Below, one piece after another: positions 11,286-23,130 of a stretch of 64,000 nucleotides of DNA; the stretch's first letter is position 1, and every line of letters starts with the position of its first letter. The translations under genes and the position numbers were made by a program. The stretch lies in the NCBI GenBank assembly GCA_951213105.1, contig OX578152.1, forward strand, positions 95,788,568-95,852,567, given 5' to 3'. Origin of the DNA: Amaurobius ferox (lineage: Eukaryota; Arthropoda; Arachnida; Araneae; Amaurobiidae). Below the pieces are notes generated by a model that made no database searches, was not told the origin of the DNA, and saw only the letters and a program-made list of their open reading frames with translations.

Positions 11286-12195
11286 TTAAAAAAATCTGAT
11301 GTGGGCAACACATGACTTTCCTTATATAATGTAATGAATTTACTACTTTTACAGTAAAAAAATAGGTTTTTCTTATAGTAGATACAAATTTTCTTTCCAT
11401 GATATTGAATTTTCGACAATTAGTCGTCATTTTCATTGATTTAGCGTCACTTTTATCCATTTGGCGAGATTTTCGTTAATTTGGCAACATTTCAAAATGT
11501 CGCCTAGTTGGCGACATTCCGCCAAATTCGTCGCCAAAATCTCGCCAACCGTTATGCACTAAGAAATAAGTTATTCTTATAGCAGATAAATGACTATTGG
11601 CGTTCAAATACAAAAGTATTACTCAAAGTATCTTTTTCTATGAATGAAACGAGCTAGATCCTCGAGAATGATGTCATGCAATTTATCGCATGGTATTACA
11701 TATGAAAAGTGAACACATTTCTCAATAGGAAATATTTTTTTTTATTTTACATGACTTTTCGATAATTTTTTTTTGAAATGTACAATATCTCGAGAACGGT
11801 TCATGTTAGCGTTCTAAAATTTATGTCAATCGTTTTCTAATGAAAAATTACATAATAAATGTCTATTTGCGTAACTTTATTAGCGGTTTTGATTTTTTGA
11901 CGATTTTTTCAAAATTTCATTCGAAAATTTAGGGGGGTTCTGAACATTCGATTGCGTATAAAAACAATAGACTTCCAGTGTTTACGGATTGTGATTTTTG
12001 TACCAAATTTGGTTCGAATCGGTCCATTCGTTCGTCAGTTATCGTCTCCACAGGCTCACTGACACACACACATCACTTCAAAAATGTTTGATTCCTGATC
12101 AGGGATGCTTGAAACGTGCTCTCCCGTCGAAAACTCGAATTCGAATTTTCGACCCCGTCACAATACTTTCCTTATACATTATGTATATAAGGAAA
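11286..12195 (-). mobile_element. HINE-B copy 1, nested in HINE-C
   Basis: Left end aaaaaaatctgatgtgggca is the same 3' end as family A; next to it is the subterminal TATATAAGGAAAGT motif. Right end is the 5' hairpin actttccttatacattatgtatataaggaaa. The host C copy breaks at the same poly(A)/(T) position as copy 2 does for copy 3. A tract of cacacacaca follows the gtcagttatcgtctcc segment. Confidence 0.8.
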
Positions 12196-12300
12196 TTAAT
12201 TAGGCTTTGTTGAAGAAATAATAAAAGTTTAGTGATAATTTAAAATCACAACTATTGTAATTGCGTAGGCACGGAATTTAGATGCACAGATACACAGATA
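12196..12300 (-). mobile_element. HINE-C copy 4, continuation
   Basis: ttaggctttgttgaag to gatgcacagata matches the internal part of C copies near 5660-5760. The 5' half is missing. 12301-12329 is unassigned. Confidence 0.6.
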
Positions 12301-12329
12301 ATATATATGTGTGCGTGTATATGTATTCA

Positions 12330-13169
12330 AGGAATCGGAATCGTGCTGAAGATCGGAACTCGAATTTTCGAAGGATCTACACGTTTTGGGACTTCTAGAA
12401 CACGAAAAAACTATTTTTAGGAAGACGTCAGTGTGTGTAATGGTGTATCTGTGTATGTTTCTGTGTATCTATGAGGATATTACATCCACTCTAATTGAAA
12501 AACTAATGAACCGAATTTCACAAAATTTGGTAGGTATGTTTTTGTGGGAAACCCTGATGTTCATTAGATTCATTAGATTATAGTACGATTCGTAATAAAA
12601 GAATCTGCCTTCTTTGCGAAATGGCCGGCAGAAATTGCCTTTATCTACTCTAGATAAAAACTAATGGAACAAATTTAACAAAATTTGGTGTATAATATTT
12701 CAATAACCTACAAGTGATGTATATACCAAATTTAACAAAATTTGGTATATAAATCATTTGTAGGTTATTCTAGTACGATTCGGGAAAAAGGAACGGGCGA
12801 TTTTTGCGAAATGGTCCGCAAAAATCCTTTATAAATATAAAAGACTGCGTGTGCTCAACTATATCAATTAAATTCCTATTTTATACTTGATTTTTAATAA
12901 CAAAAAGAATAAGAATAACCCCATTACTCTAGGACTAGCCGTTCTTGAGATATTTTAGTTTTTCTGCGTTTTCGCTACGCCACCTTTGACAATAAGTCCA
13001 TCTATCAAATGAGAACCAAATTTAAGTTTAACGTGCAAATTGAATGCCATTTAAAATACTTATGGCTGTTATTTTGTGCAGATAAACTCAAATTATTATT
13101 AAAGAAATAAAGAGAACGTGAATATGAGTCTGCAGAGAAAGACATGTGCTGTCCACATCAGAATTTTTA
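12330..13169 (+). mobile_element. HINE-A copy, plus sense
   Basis: Opposite orientation to the left array. Starts just inside the 5' end (ggaatcgtgctgaagat), includes the ctagaacacgaaaaaact block, a degraded GTGT tract and two internal segments, and ends with the family 3' end (gacatgtgctgtccacatca + gaattttt). The terminal 5' hairpin is lost. Confidence 0.75.
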
Positions 13170-13385
13170 ACAATATTACAACAATGATTTATAGAAGTGA
13201 ACGGGGATTATTTGCAGGCCATTTCGAAAAAAACGTAGGATCTATATTTAAAGATCACCCAAATTGTTGTAGAATAAAATGTTCAACAAATTTAAGCTGT
13301 GTATCAAATTTTAACTCCCTAGGACGTAGGAAGTGCATTAAAAACTCCATCAAATAAGTATATCATGAAGAGTTATATAAAATTA
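13170..13385. other. Unassigned intronic sequence
   Basis: AT-rich; I see no gene or recognisable repeat here apart from a short ttgcaggccatttcg resembling a family A internal segment. Confidence 0.4.
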
Positions 13386-13449
13386 AAAAAAAATTGAAAA
13401 ATTATTATCTACCAAATTTATTTTAAAATGTGAAGCCTCTCTCATATAC
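13386..13449 (-). mobile_element. HINE-C copy 5, left piece (split)
   Basis: attgaaaaattattatctacc..ctcatata matches 7370-7425 of copy 3. The copy resumes at 17959 after about 4.5 kb of nested insertions. Confidence 0.6.
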
Positions 13450-14384
13450 AAAAAAATCTGATATGGGCAACACATGACTTTCCTTATATAATGAAATGAA
13501 TTTACTACTTTTACAGTAAAAACATAGGTTTTTCTTATAGTAGATACTTATATTCTTTGCAAGATATTGAATTTTCGGCAATTAGTCGTCATTTTCATTG
13601 ATTTAGCGTCATTTATATCTATTTGGCAAGATTTTCGTTAATTTGGCAACATTTCAAAAAGTCGCCAAGTTGGCAATATTCCGACAAATTCGACGCCAAA
13701 ATCTCGCTAAGCGTGACGGAGAAATACGTTATTCTCATAGCAGATAAATGACTATTGGCGTTCAAATACAAAAGTATTACTCAAAGTATCTTTTCTCATG
13801 AATGGAACGAGCTAGATCCACGAGAATGATGTCACCAAATTTATCACATGATATTACATATGAAAGTGAACATGTTTCTCAACAGTTAATATTTCTTTTT
13901 AATTTATGGGATTTTTTGATAAATTTATTTAAATAATGTGCAATATCTCGAGAACGGTTCATGCTAGCGTTCTAAAGGTTATATTAATAGTTTTCTAAGG
14001 AAAAATTACATCAAAAATGTATATTTGCGTAACTTTATTAAAGGTTTGATTTTTTGATGATTTTTTCAAAATTTCACTCGAAAATTTAAGGGGGGGGGGG
14101 TTTCTGAATATTCGATTACGTTTAAAACAATAGACTTCTAATATTCACGAATTGTGAGTTTTGTACCAAATTTCATTCGATTCGCTCCATTCTTTCGTGA
14201 GATATCGTCTCCACAGACTCACTGCCACACACACACACACGCACACACACACACAGACATCACCTCAAAAATGTTTGATTCGTGATCAGGGATGCTTGAA
14301 ACGTGCTCTCCCGTCGAAAACTCGAATTCGAATTTTCGACCCCGTCACAATACTTTCCTTATACATTATATATATAAGGAAAGT
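13450..14384 (-). mobile_element. HINE-B copy 2
   Basis: Complete: 3' end aaaaaaatctgatatgggca, 5' hairpin with tatataaggaaagt. A poly(G) run of ten lies at about 14091-14100 and a CA tract at about 14225-14260. Confidence 0.8.
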
Positions 14385-14724
14385 AAAAACACCGACAGCA
14401 AATAAACATTTGTAAGTTTATAAAAGAACAGTTAAACACAAAAGAATTACAATAAATGATTTTTAAAACTTGTTAATGAAGAAAAAAATATCGAAATCAT
14501 CAGGCAGGCTATTGTATAATTTACAGAAATTAAAGAAAAAACTTCTAAATTCATTGTAAAAATGAATTCCAATTTTTGTCTTCATTTATAAATTTTTCGA
14601 CACATTACAATAGGTAGGACAAAGAAACTAATGGAGTCAATTGCTTTAAACAAAAATATTCTACTCAAATTCTTTAGAAATCCATTCTCGCACCGAAAAG
14701 CCTGCAACGTCCATTGCACAACAT
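14385..14724. other. Unassigned sequence inside the nest
   Basis: 340 bp of AT-rich sequence between HINE-B copy 2 and the tandem repeat; no reading frame or known element recognised. Confidence 0.4.
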
Positions 14725-15015
14725 CTAGATTGGTCTCCCATCCGATTGGACTCTGACAAAGTGAATCCGGTGTTCTTTGAACTCCAACATCAGCTAGGTT
14801 GGTCTCCAGCCGAATGGGACGCTCGACTCTAGTGAATATGTAATGTAGTTGCATAACTTCAATATCATCATCTAGAACGGTCTCCAGCCGAAGAGGACGC
14901 TCGACTCTAGGGGGCTAGAAGCTAACTTAGAGCGGCTCCCCCCAAGATTGGTCTCCACCTCCGATTGGACGCATCCTAGTGGATCAGTAGTTGTAACTTT
15001 ACGTTGAAGGATCAG
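14725..15015. repeat. Four degenerate copies of an about 72-bp GC-richer unit
   Basis: Copies start at 14725, 14794, 14872 and 14944 (spacing 69, 78, 72). Each begins with a variant of ctagattggtctcc, followed by agccga..ggacgctcgactctag. Copies 2 and 4 also share tagtgaat..tagttg..aactt. More GC-rich than its surroundings and unlike any other repeat in the window. Function unknown. Confidence 0.7.
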
Positions 15016-15150
15016 ATATGTTCTACTAATTTGTGTATACATATGTATATATACATGTCTTCCATATATATGATATTTTTGTAATTATTTTTAAAAATTG
15101 GTAGATAAAACTGGTAGTAAGTTTAAATCCAGAAATTTTATTTGTTACAT

Positions 15151-15976
15151 TTGAAAAACCTGATGTGCACATGACTTTCCCCGAAGACTCATATTCAAGC
15201 TCTCTTTACTGTTCAAAAGTTTAACACCTCAAAATAAAACGCGTAATTATTTAAAATTAAACTGAATTTTTACAGTTTTAATTCAATTATCGTTATATTG
15301 GCAACAGATTATTTTCAAAAGTGTTTTTGCGAAAATGCGAAAGGAATAAAATATCTCAAGAACGGTTAGTCTTAGAGTAATGGGGTTAGTCTTAGAGTAA
15401 TGGGGTTGATCTTGTGCGTTTCATCTCCAAAAATTGCGTATAAAACAGGCATTTAATTGATATATTTGAGCATACGTAGTTTTTTATTTTAGATGTTAAC
15501 ATTTTTTGCTAGCCATTTCGCAAGAAAGGCAGGTTCTTTTTTTGTCGAATCGTACCGAAATCTAATCAACACCAGGGTAACTCACAAGTGCCTTATCTAC
15601 CAAATTTTGTAAAATTTGGTCTATTAGTTTTTCAGTTAGAGTGGATAAAAGCTTTTGCGGGCCATTTCGCAAAGAAAGACGGGTTCTTTTATTCCAAATC
15701 GTACCCATAACTAATCAGCACCAGATTCGCCCACAAGTGACTTACTTACTAAATTCTGTGAAATTCGGTCCATTAGTTTTTTAGTTAGAGTGGATACAAA
15801 ATCTGCATAGACAGACAGGCACACAGACAGACACACACACACAGACGTCACGCTAAAAATAGATCTTTCGCATTCTAGAGGTCTCGAAACGTTTAGATCC
15901 GTCGAAAACTCGAGTTGCGATTTTCGGCATGATTCCAATACTTCCCCTATACATTACCATGTATTGCAGGGAAAGT
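15151..15976 (-). mobile_element. HINE-A copy
   Basis: 3' end aaaacctgatgtgcacatgac with a short deletion in the terminal hairpin, two internal segments, a gacagacaggcacaca tract at about 15808, and 5' end gtattgcagggaaagt. 15977-16075 is short AT-rich flank. Confidence 0.75.
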
Positions 15977-16075
15977 AAAAATCACAGTACAGGAAATCAA
16001 AGCAAAATCTTCAAACATATATTTAAAAAAAAAATTCAAGCAAAGAAAACAAATCATTAGTATTACAGCATAAAT

Positions 16076-16143
16076 TAAAAAATCTGATGTGGGCAACACA
16101 TGACTTTCCTTATATAATGAATTGAATTTACTAATTTTACAGT
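16076..16143 (-). mobile_element. HINE-B copy 3, 3' tip (split)
   Basis: The 68-bp tip (aaaaaatctgatgtgggcaa to tttacagtaaa) is separated from the rest of its copy by HINE-B copy 4. Confidence 0.7.
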
Positions 16144-17088
16144 AAAAAATCTGATGTGGGCAACACATGACTTTCCTTATATAACGTAATGAATTTACCA
16201 CTTTTACAGTAAAGTAAATAGGTTTTTCTTATAGTAGATACTAATATTCTTTCCAAGATATTGAATTTTCGACAATTAGTCGTCATTTCATTGATTTAGC
16301 GTCATTTTTATCCATTTGGCGAGATTTTCGTTAATTTGTCAACATTTCAAAAAGTCGCCAAGTTGGCGACATTCCGCCAAAATTCGTCGCCAAAATCTCG
16401 CTAAGCATAATGGACAAAGAAATAAGCTATTCTTACAGCAGATAAATGGATATTGGCGTTCAAATACAAAAGTATTACTCAAAGTATCTTTTTTCATGAA
16501 TGGAACGAGCTAGATCCACGAGAATGATGTCAACCAATATATCGCAAGGTATTACTAAAAAGTGAACATGTCTCTCAAGAGGAAATATTTTTATTTTTAT
16601 TTTATATGACTTTCTGGTAATTTTTTTTTAAAAATGTGCAATATCTCGAGAACGGTTCATGTTAGCGTTCTAAAATTTATGTCAATCGGTTTCTAATGAA
16701 AAATTACATAAGAAATGTCTATATGCGTAACTTTATTAGTGGTTTTAATTTTTTGACTATTTTTTCCAAATTTCATTTGAAAATTTAGGGGTGTTCTTAA
16801 CATTCGATTGTGTATAAAAACAATAGGCTTCCAGTGTTTACGGATTGTGATTTTTGTACCAAATTTGGATCGAATCGGTCCATTCGTTTGTCGGTTATCG
16901 TCTTCACAGGCTCTCACACACACACACACATACTTTCACTGACACACACACACACACACAGACATCACTTCAAAAATGTTTGATTCGTGATCAGGGATGC
17001 TTGAAACGTGCTCTCCCGTCGAAAACTCGATTTCGAATTTTCGACCCCGTCACAATACTTTCCTTATACATTATGTATATAAGGAAAT
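16144..17088 (-). mobile_element. HINE-B copy 4, nested in HINE-B copy 3
   Basis: Full copy with both ends; inserted in the A-run after tttacagt of copy 3, so two identical 3' ends sit 68 bp apart. CA tracts at about 16915-16962. Confidence 0.75.
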
Positions 17089-17958
17089 TAATAGGATTTT
17101 CTTATAGTAGATACTAATATTCTTTCCAAGATATTGAATTTTTGACAATTAGTCGTCATTTTCATTGATTTAGCATCATTTTTATCCATTTGGCGAGATT
17201 TTCATTAATTTGGCAACATTTCGAAAAAGTCGCCAAGTTGACGACATTCCACCAAATTCGTCGCCAAAATCTCGCCAAGCGTTATGCACTAAGAAAAAAG
17301 TTATTCTTACAGCAGATAAATGACTATTGGCGTTCTAATACAAAAGTATTATTCAAAGTGTATTTTTTCATGAATGGAACGAGCTAGATCCACGAGAATG
17401 ATGTCACTCAATTTATCGCATGATATTACATATGAAAAGTGAACATGTTTCTCAATAGGAATTTTTTTTTTTTTATGTGACTTTTTCAGAATTTTTTTGA
17501 AAAATGTACAATATCTTGAGAACGGTTCATGTTAGCGTTCTAAAATTTATGCCAATCGTTTTCTAATGAAAAATTACATAAGAAATGTCTATTTGCCTAA
17601 CTTTATTAGCAGTTTTGATTTTTTAACGATTTTTTCAAAATTTCATTCGAAAATTTAGGGGGGTTCTGAACATTCGATCACGTATAAAAACAATAGGCTT
17701 CCAGTGTTTACGGATTGTGATTTTTGTACCAAATTTGGTTCGAATCGTTCGTCAGTTATCGTCTCCACAGACTCACTGACACACACACACACACACATAC
17801 TTTCACACACACACACATACACACACACAGACATCACTTCAAAAATGTTTGATTCGTGATCAGGGATGCTTGAAACGTGCTCTCCCGTCGAAAACTCGAA
17901 TTCGAATTTTCGACCCCGTCACAATACTTTCCTTATACATTATGTATATAAGGAAAGT
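17089..17958 (-). mobile_element. HINE-B copy 3, remainder (split)
   Basis: Resumes with taggattttcttatagtag and runs to the 5' hairpin ending aaggaaagt. CA tracts at about 17778-17830. Confidence 0.75.
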
Positions 17959-18437
17959 AATTATTAAATTCTTGGAAATATATTTATTATACAATATATC
18001 TATTTTTTCTTTCTGGAGGATGTTGCAAAAGTCAAAATTTAATTGAATTCGTATTTCTCCCTATATTAAATAATTTTTAATTAAAAAACTATCTAACATA
18101 TTTTACTTAAATTTTTTTATATATTTCATGGGATAATATGAATATTTCCTAAAAATTTCAAATCAATTTGTGAATTTTAAATGTGCTTAAAAAATGTTTG
18201 AAAAATCAGGTCCCATAGGGTTCAATGTATTTCATTTTTACAACCAGGGTTCAATAAAAAACTAATTGGGTGATATTATTTATTTATATTCCCATAGGTC
18301 CCACAGACCGTCTGAAAAACATACTGAAATTTCATTTTGATAAAGTCATTTTTACGGCAGTTATCGTGCTAACGGACAGACAGACAGACAGAATGAACAA
18401 AGTCATAAACACTTTTCAACTATGTTGTAAAGTGCTA
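17959..18437 (-). mobile_element. HINE-C copy 5, right piece (split)
   Basis: aaattcttggaaatatattt matches 7432-7452 of copy 3 and continues to the 5' terminus (gttgtaaagtgctaa) with three GACA units. Confidence 0.75.
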
Positions 18438-18720
18438 AAAATGACGCTAAATTGGTAGAAATGACGCCAAATCAACGAGTTTTTAAAATGTCTCAAAACT
18501 GAACAAAATATCATAAAAATTAACGAAAATGTCACCAAATCGATAAAAATTCAATATCTTGGAAAGAATATAAGAATTTACTATAAGAAAAAGTTATCTC
18601 TCTGTTCATCCATCCGTGACGTTTCGCAAAAAATTGGGCAAAGAATTTGACGGGATGTCGCAAATGTCACCAAATTGATAAAAATGGCGCCAAATGGGGG
18701 TAATATTTTGCAAATTTTGA
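18438..18720 (+). repeat. Family B relic / GGCGACATT-motif block
   Basis: Reads as the reverse of the other B copies: aaatgacgctaaatt, atgacgccaaatcaac, gtcaccaaatcgat, then tcaatatcttggaaag and actataagaaaaag, the order found in family B. Both B termini are absent. Confidence 0.55.
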
Positions 18721-20165
18721 ATTCCGTCATATGACGGGCATCTTCTAGTATTCTATATAATTGTCTAATGTGTTTCTGTCCTCACAGATATCACAGAAGA
18801 TAACTTAGAAGATTAAAAATTTGCACATTTATAGTATCAGCTATGGGACAGAATCTAACAGATGCGGATTCCTCTTTTTGTTTCCTCTTCTGGATCTGAG
18901 AAAATGATTTTTTTTTTCAAAATATTTGCAGACCCTCCAGAAGCCTCCTGGTGACCACGAAGTTGAAAATTTGCACACTTATAGTATCGACTATCGGACA
19001 GAACCTAACTTAGTTGATTTTTCTACCCCCTTCCCCCAAGGGGAGTATATATATATTTTTAATTTTAGAACAATGTTTCTTTAGCCATTTTTATGAGAAT
19101 TTCATTGAGGAGTTTCGGAAGAAATACCTATAGCTCTTAAAACTCTCAACAATTCAACAATTACAAAGTTAATAAAGCTTTTTAGAGAGATCTGTTGTAG
19201 ATAAAAAGAGAACAGACAAGCCTTTCATATTAACTCGGGATAAACAGTCTCAAATATAGAATGTGTTACTGAAACTCTTCAGTGAACTCCTTTAAAACTC
19301 TACAATCTATTCTTATGAGCAATTCTTTTAAGAATGCCCATAAGAATAGCCAGAGAAATATTGCTCTAAAATGAAAATTCTTGCACCCTGAGAAAAAGTT
19401 ATTTTCTTCGGTTGATAAAAAAAAAATATGTCTATAATGATCGTCCAATGTATTAAAAACAGCAACCGGTATTTGTGATATATTTTTGAGAATATATAGC
19501 GTTATTGTAAACCTAAAAATGTCTCACAGAAATTTATTTCTTCGTAAACCCGCAGCACTTTGGCGACATATTTCGCTATGACAACTCAACATATGTCTAA
19601 TAAATCTCCATGTAGCGGCATATGACTACTGAAGCTACATATGTGTCGAATGTGACTAATAAATCTATCTCACTCCTGAGAAAGCAAAAGTAATGATCTG
19701 CCAAAACAAGCACTATGCGCCAATTTTAAGTGCATTTGATATTTGTATACTGACGTTAGCAGATAGATAGGCGAGCGATCGAGGGCGAATGTACGACCGT
19801 ATGGGGGGTGGGGGATGTTACAGTGTTGAATTTTATTTTCTGATATTTACCCTATAAATATCTGATTTCATTTTTCCATTTTCCATTACCAATGGGAGAT
19901 TTAACCCTGCACAACTGAATATGACATTGATTGCAATAATATAAATGCGACTTGAATGTTTTTGATTTTTTTTTCTGCGTAAATTTAACTAGCTTAGATA
20001 AATCTGGTAAAAAATGAAATATGTTTATTGTGTTTAAAAATTGGATCTGCGTAATTCCTAAAGATGGCAGTTAATGAATTTAAGCAAAAGTTGGAAGAGT
20101 CCCTAATTTTATAAATTTTAGAGAAAGAAAATTCAGATAGAATTTATCTCTTTCAGCCAACATAC
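18721..20165 (-). other. Intron 3 sequence with one short duplication
   Basis: No gene seen. About 18808-18860 and 18964-19015 are similar (aaatttgcacatttatagtatc.. and ggacagaatctaac..), an old direct duplication with 156-bp spacing. 19600-19820 is slightly GC-richer and not recognised. Confidence 0.5.
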
Positions 20166-20355
20166 TTCATAGGTGGCAACTGCAGGTTCTGGATAGATGC
20201 CGGCCATTCGCTGCTTCTGTGAAAACTGCCGCAGAAACACCTCCCTGGGCAAGGATGGGTTGTTCTCAAATCCTGGGAAGAAGGTTGGCTTTCCAAGGGT
20301 TTGGAAACAGCGAACGTGAAATTGGGGAGGAGGCGAGATGAGTTGTATTGTCTCT
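20166..20355 (-). CDS. sens: senseless/Gfi-1-type gene, exon 3 (inferred)
   Basis: A 190-nt GC-richer block with a good acceptor (ttttccctgaattcAG before 20355) and a consensus donor (ATGAA|GTATGT, 20166/20165). In the phase set by exons 2 and 4 it encodes 62 full codons beginning RQYNSSRLLPNF, low in complexity and without a known domain, expected for the linker before the fingers. Caution: a second stop-free frame (starting ETIQLISPPPQF if the acceptor is four bases inward of the first AG pair) looks equally or more protein-like and would need a different acceptor in exon 4 (cgaag|cct). I report both; membership in the gene rests on splice sites, strand, position and phase, not on homology. 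Confidence 0.5.
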
Positions 20356-20517
20356 CTGAATTCAGGGAAAACCCAGGAGGAAAGAATGTGATGAAGGCAG
20401 GTGATGGTGGTATGTTATCGTTATCTGAAATTAAATGTTATTAAGTATAGAAGCATAGAGATCATACATCCATTCAATAACAACTACATGTTTAACCCGT
20501 CACATGAGAAGGAGTAT

Positions 20518-21274
20518 AAAAAATCTGATGTGGGCAGCACATGACTTTCCCTGCACACTTATATCCACGTTCTCTTTATTTTAATTAAATTTAATTCACT
20601 TTTAATTCAATTTTCGTTCTCATTTGGTAACTGGACTTATTTTCAAAGGTGGCGTAGAGAAAAAAAAAATTATCTCGAGAACGGTTAGTCCTAGTGTAAT
20701 GGAGTTGGTCTTATTCTTTTCTTTCTTAAAAATTACATATAAAACAAGTATTTAATGGATATATTTCAGCATACGTAGTTTTTATTTTAGATTTTGACAA
20801 TTTTTGCGGGCCATTTCGCAAAAAAAGGCAGGTTATTTTTTTTTTTAGTCATACCAAAATCTAATTAGCACCATGGTGATCTACAAGCGACTTATCAACC
20901 GAATTTAGTGAAATTCGGTCCATTAGTTTTTCAGCTAGAGTGGATACAGGTAATTTTTGCGGGGAATATCGCAAAAAAAAAGGCGGGTTCTTTTATCCCG
21001 AATTGTACCCAAAACTAATCAACACCAGATTCGCCCGCAAGTAATTTACCTACCAAATGTTATGAAATTCGGTCAATTAGTTTTTAGTTAGAGTGGATAC
21101 AAAATTTTCACAGACAGACAGACACACTGACACACAAACAGACGTCACGCTAAAAGTTGTTTTATCGTATTCTAGAGGTTCCCGAAACGTGTAGATCCGT
21201 CGAAAACTCGAGTTGCGATTTTCGGTATGATTCCAATACTTTCCCTATACATTACCATGTATTGCAGAGAAAGT
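20518..21274 (-). mobile_element. HINE-A copy
   Basis: 3' end aaaaaatctgatgtgggcag, poly-A-rich internal segments, a gacagacagacacactgac tract at about 21112, and 5' end attgcagagaaagt. Lies in intron 2. Confidence 0.75.
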
Positions 21275-21539
21275 TAAAATTAGAAAAATCATCAAATTTA
21301 CCCGTCCACAGCAATAACGTTCCTAATATCCTCAGACATTGCGAACTCACAAATTAGTATTATTAATTAATTTTCGACCCCCTAACAAAACAGAACTAGT
21401 ACACGATTGTCTAGACCCCTCGAACAAAACGTAATGTCTATATGATTCCCCAACAAAAATTCACTATTATATGATATCTTTAGAATACGTTGTATTAGCT
21501 CAATTTACATTGGATGGACTCAGAACTTTGAAAGATCTT
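21275..21539 (-). other. Unassigned intron 2 sequence
   Basis: No gene or repeat recognised. Confidence 0.4.
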
Positions 21540-21950
21540 CTAAGACACTACTTAGGTAAGTTTAAAAATAATTATATAAGGTTTTTATTAGTACTATAAG
21601 AATTTTATAAATATTTTAGTCTTTTAGAAAGATTACACTTGTATAAGGATTTTAAAAGCTTTTTATAAGCATTTTATAACATTTTTGGAGCTTTATAAAG
21701 AGCTTATAAAGGTTTTTGCTATAAAAAAAAATTATACGATTTTTAGAATTTTCGAACGATTTTATAAGGATTTAGTATTTTATAAGGATTTTAAAAGATA
21801 ATAATTTTTACAGTTTTATATAGTTTTTATAAGTACATAATTTTATATATGAACGAAACGTCTAATAAGTATTTTATAAGGTTTTTACAGTTTTAAAGGA
21901 TTTCATAAGATTTTTAGAGTTTTGTAAGGATAGACAGTAATAAAGATTAA
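21540..21950. repeat. Degenerate tandem repeat of a TTTTATAAGGATTTT-like unit
   Basis: At least fifteen variants of tttataagg/tttataagc with ttttta spacers of 15-30 bp. Very low complexity; short frames here are not genes. Confidence 0.65.
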
Positions 21951-22189
21951 TAAGGTTTCATTTTTAGATATCTATTTCTTCATGGCAGTACCCTATTAGA
22001 AAGAAGAGGATGTCAAAATTTGCCTTCTATTTCGACATCCGCTATTAAGTTAGTCCGTTATTTCATCGAGTGTGTGGAATGGCCATGGCGATTTGGACCT
22101 TTTTGAGAGGCGTATAATAAGAGTGTGGTTTGGTATTTCTGTACTTGCTGCAGATATCTGACTGATAAAACTTAATAAAGGCATAAAAT

Positions 22190-22310
22190 GTATGCATAAA
22201 AGAAGTTATTTATCGCTCAATGATCACGAAACGTAACAGTTTTAACCCTTCCAGTGAAAAATAACCGCGACATAATTTTTGTGGTCGTGATGTCATTAGC
22301 TCCCTCGGTG
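22190..22310 (+). repeat. Interspersed repeat, copy 1
   Basis: ataaaagaagttatttatcg, then cacgaaacgtaacagtttt and gtggtcgtgatgtcattagc. A second copy lies at 23705-23815. Unknown type. Confidence 0.55.
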
Positions 22311-22591
22311 GGGGGGGCGAATTCCTCCCCCCATCCCCGAGGAAGTGCATTGTCAAACTTGATATCAATCGAACGACTGTTTCAAACCCTTTAAAATAAA
22401 AGGTAACATGTTATAATTGGGATTATTTGAACGAACAATACAGCTTTTACAAAAAAATTTACAAGAAAAAAATCACAAGCTACTTTAAAAAAAATTAATT
22501 TGGGTATGAGAAAGTCCAGTTGATCCACAATCCAGTTAACTTTTATATGCCCATCCTTCAACTTCACGGCCCCATAAAGCATAAACTATAA

Positions 22592-22925
22592 CGGGATTTC
22601 TTAGCTTTCTATCCTGTTTAACCTTTTGCTTATGGGTGGGACAGCGTCCATCCCAAACGAAGACCAGCAGGTGCAATGTTTCTGTCAGCGATTTCCTTGG
22701 ACGCCAATGCCTGCAAAGGGGGATCGAACTGTTTGGGATGGGGTATGTCAAGTACCTGACTTTTTGAGAGGTTCTTTGTTTGGAATGGACGATGCCCCAC
22801 CCGTAAGCAAAAGGTTAAACTTGACCTCCGCTGGAGTGGTTGCACAATAGAATGGATCTCTTAGCTTTCTATCCTGTTTAAACTTGACCCCATTGAAGTG
22901 TTCGCACAACAGGATGTAATTTGAT
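22592..22925. repeat. Short tandem duplication, first copy split by a MITE
   Basis: cttagctttctatcctgttta occurs at about 22600 and 22860, each followed by acttgacc..tggtt/gt..gcacaa. With the MITE removed the two copies are adjacent, about 75 bp each. Confidence 0.7.
22622..22814. mobile_element. TTAA-flanked MITE (piggyBac-like)
   Basis: 193 bp with TIRs of about 35 bp starting CCTTTTGCTTAYGGGTGGG. TTAA lies at 22618-22621 and 22815-22818. The adjacent duplicate keeps the empty site ctgtTTAAacttgacc at about 22875. The internal sequence is GC-richer than the intron; frames read from it are not genes. Confidence 0.8.
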
Positions 22926-22980
22926 GGCTCAATATAGACAAGTTTTAAAAGAAATTTAAATGAAACTGTCGCCGACTCAC

Positions 22981-23130
22981 CTGGCCAAATGGTTGGGTTG
23001 AAAACTTTGGAGTCTGACCACGGGATGGACGAGAAATCGAATTCTTTAGGATCGCTCGTGACTGTCTTGGGAGGGGGATCTTTCTTCAACAGATATTCTA
23101 TGGAGTAGCTGAAACTGTGACGAGGTTTTT
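22981..23130 (-). CDS. sens: senseless/Gfi-1-type gene, exon 2
   Basis: 150 nt between a strong acceptor (ttttcgtcttgcAG before 23130) and a strong donor (CCAG|GTGAGT, 22981/22980). Frame: codon 71 is completed from exon 1, then KPRHSFSYSIEYLLKKDPPP and on to FNPTIWP, ending in phase 1. YSIEYLL resembles the EH1-type FxIxxLL motif that binds Groucho-class corepressors; this is a resemblance, not proof. The residues are acidic/Pro-rich and predicted disordered, as in the N-terminal half of Senseless proteins. No SNAG repressor motif is visible. The frame is well supported; assignment to the same gene as exon 4 rests on strand, order and matching phase. Confidence 0.65.

Noticed and set aside
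14582..14854. 90-residue minus-strand protein
   Set aside because: The frame runs through the 72-bp tandem repeat and shows no domain.
22626..22850. Small proteins encoded on both strands
   Set aside because: The frames come from the TIRs of the TTAA MITE and read through its boundaries.
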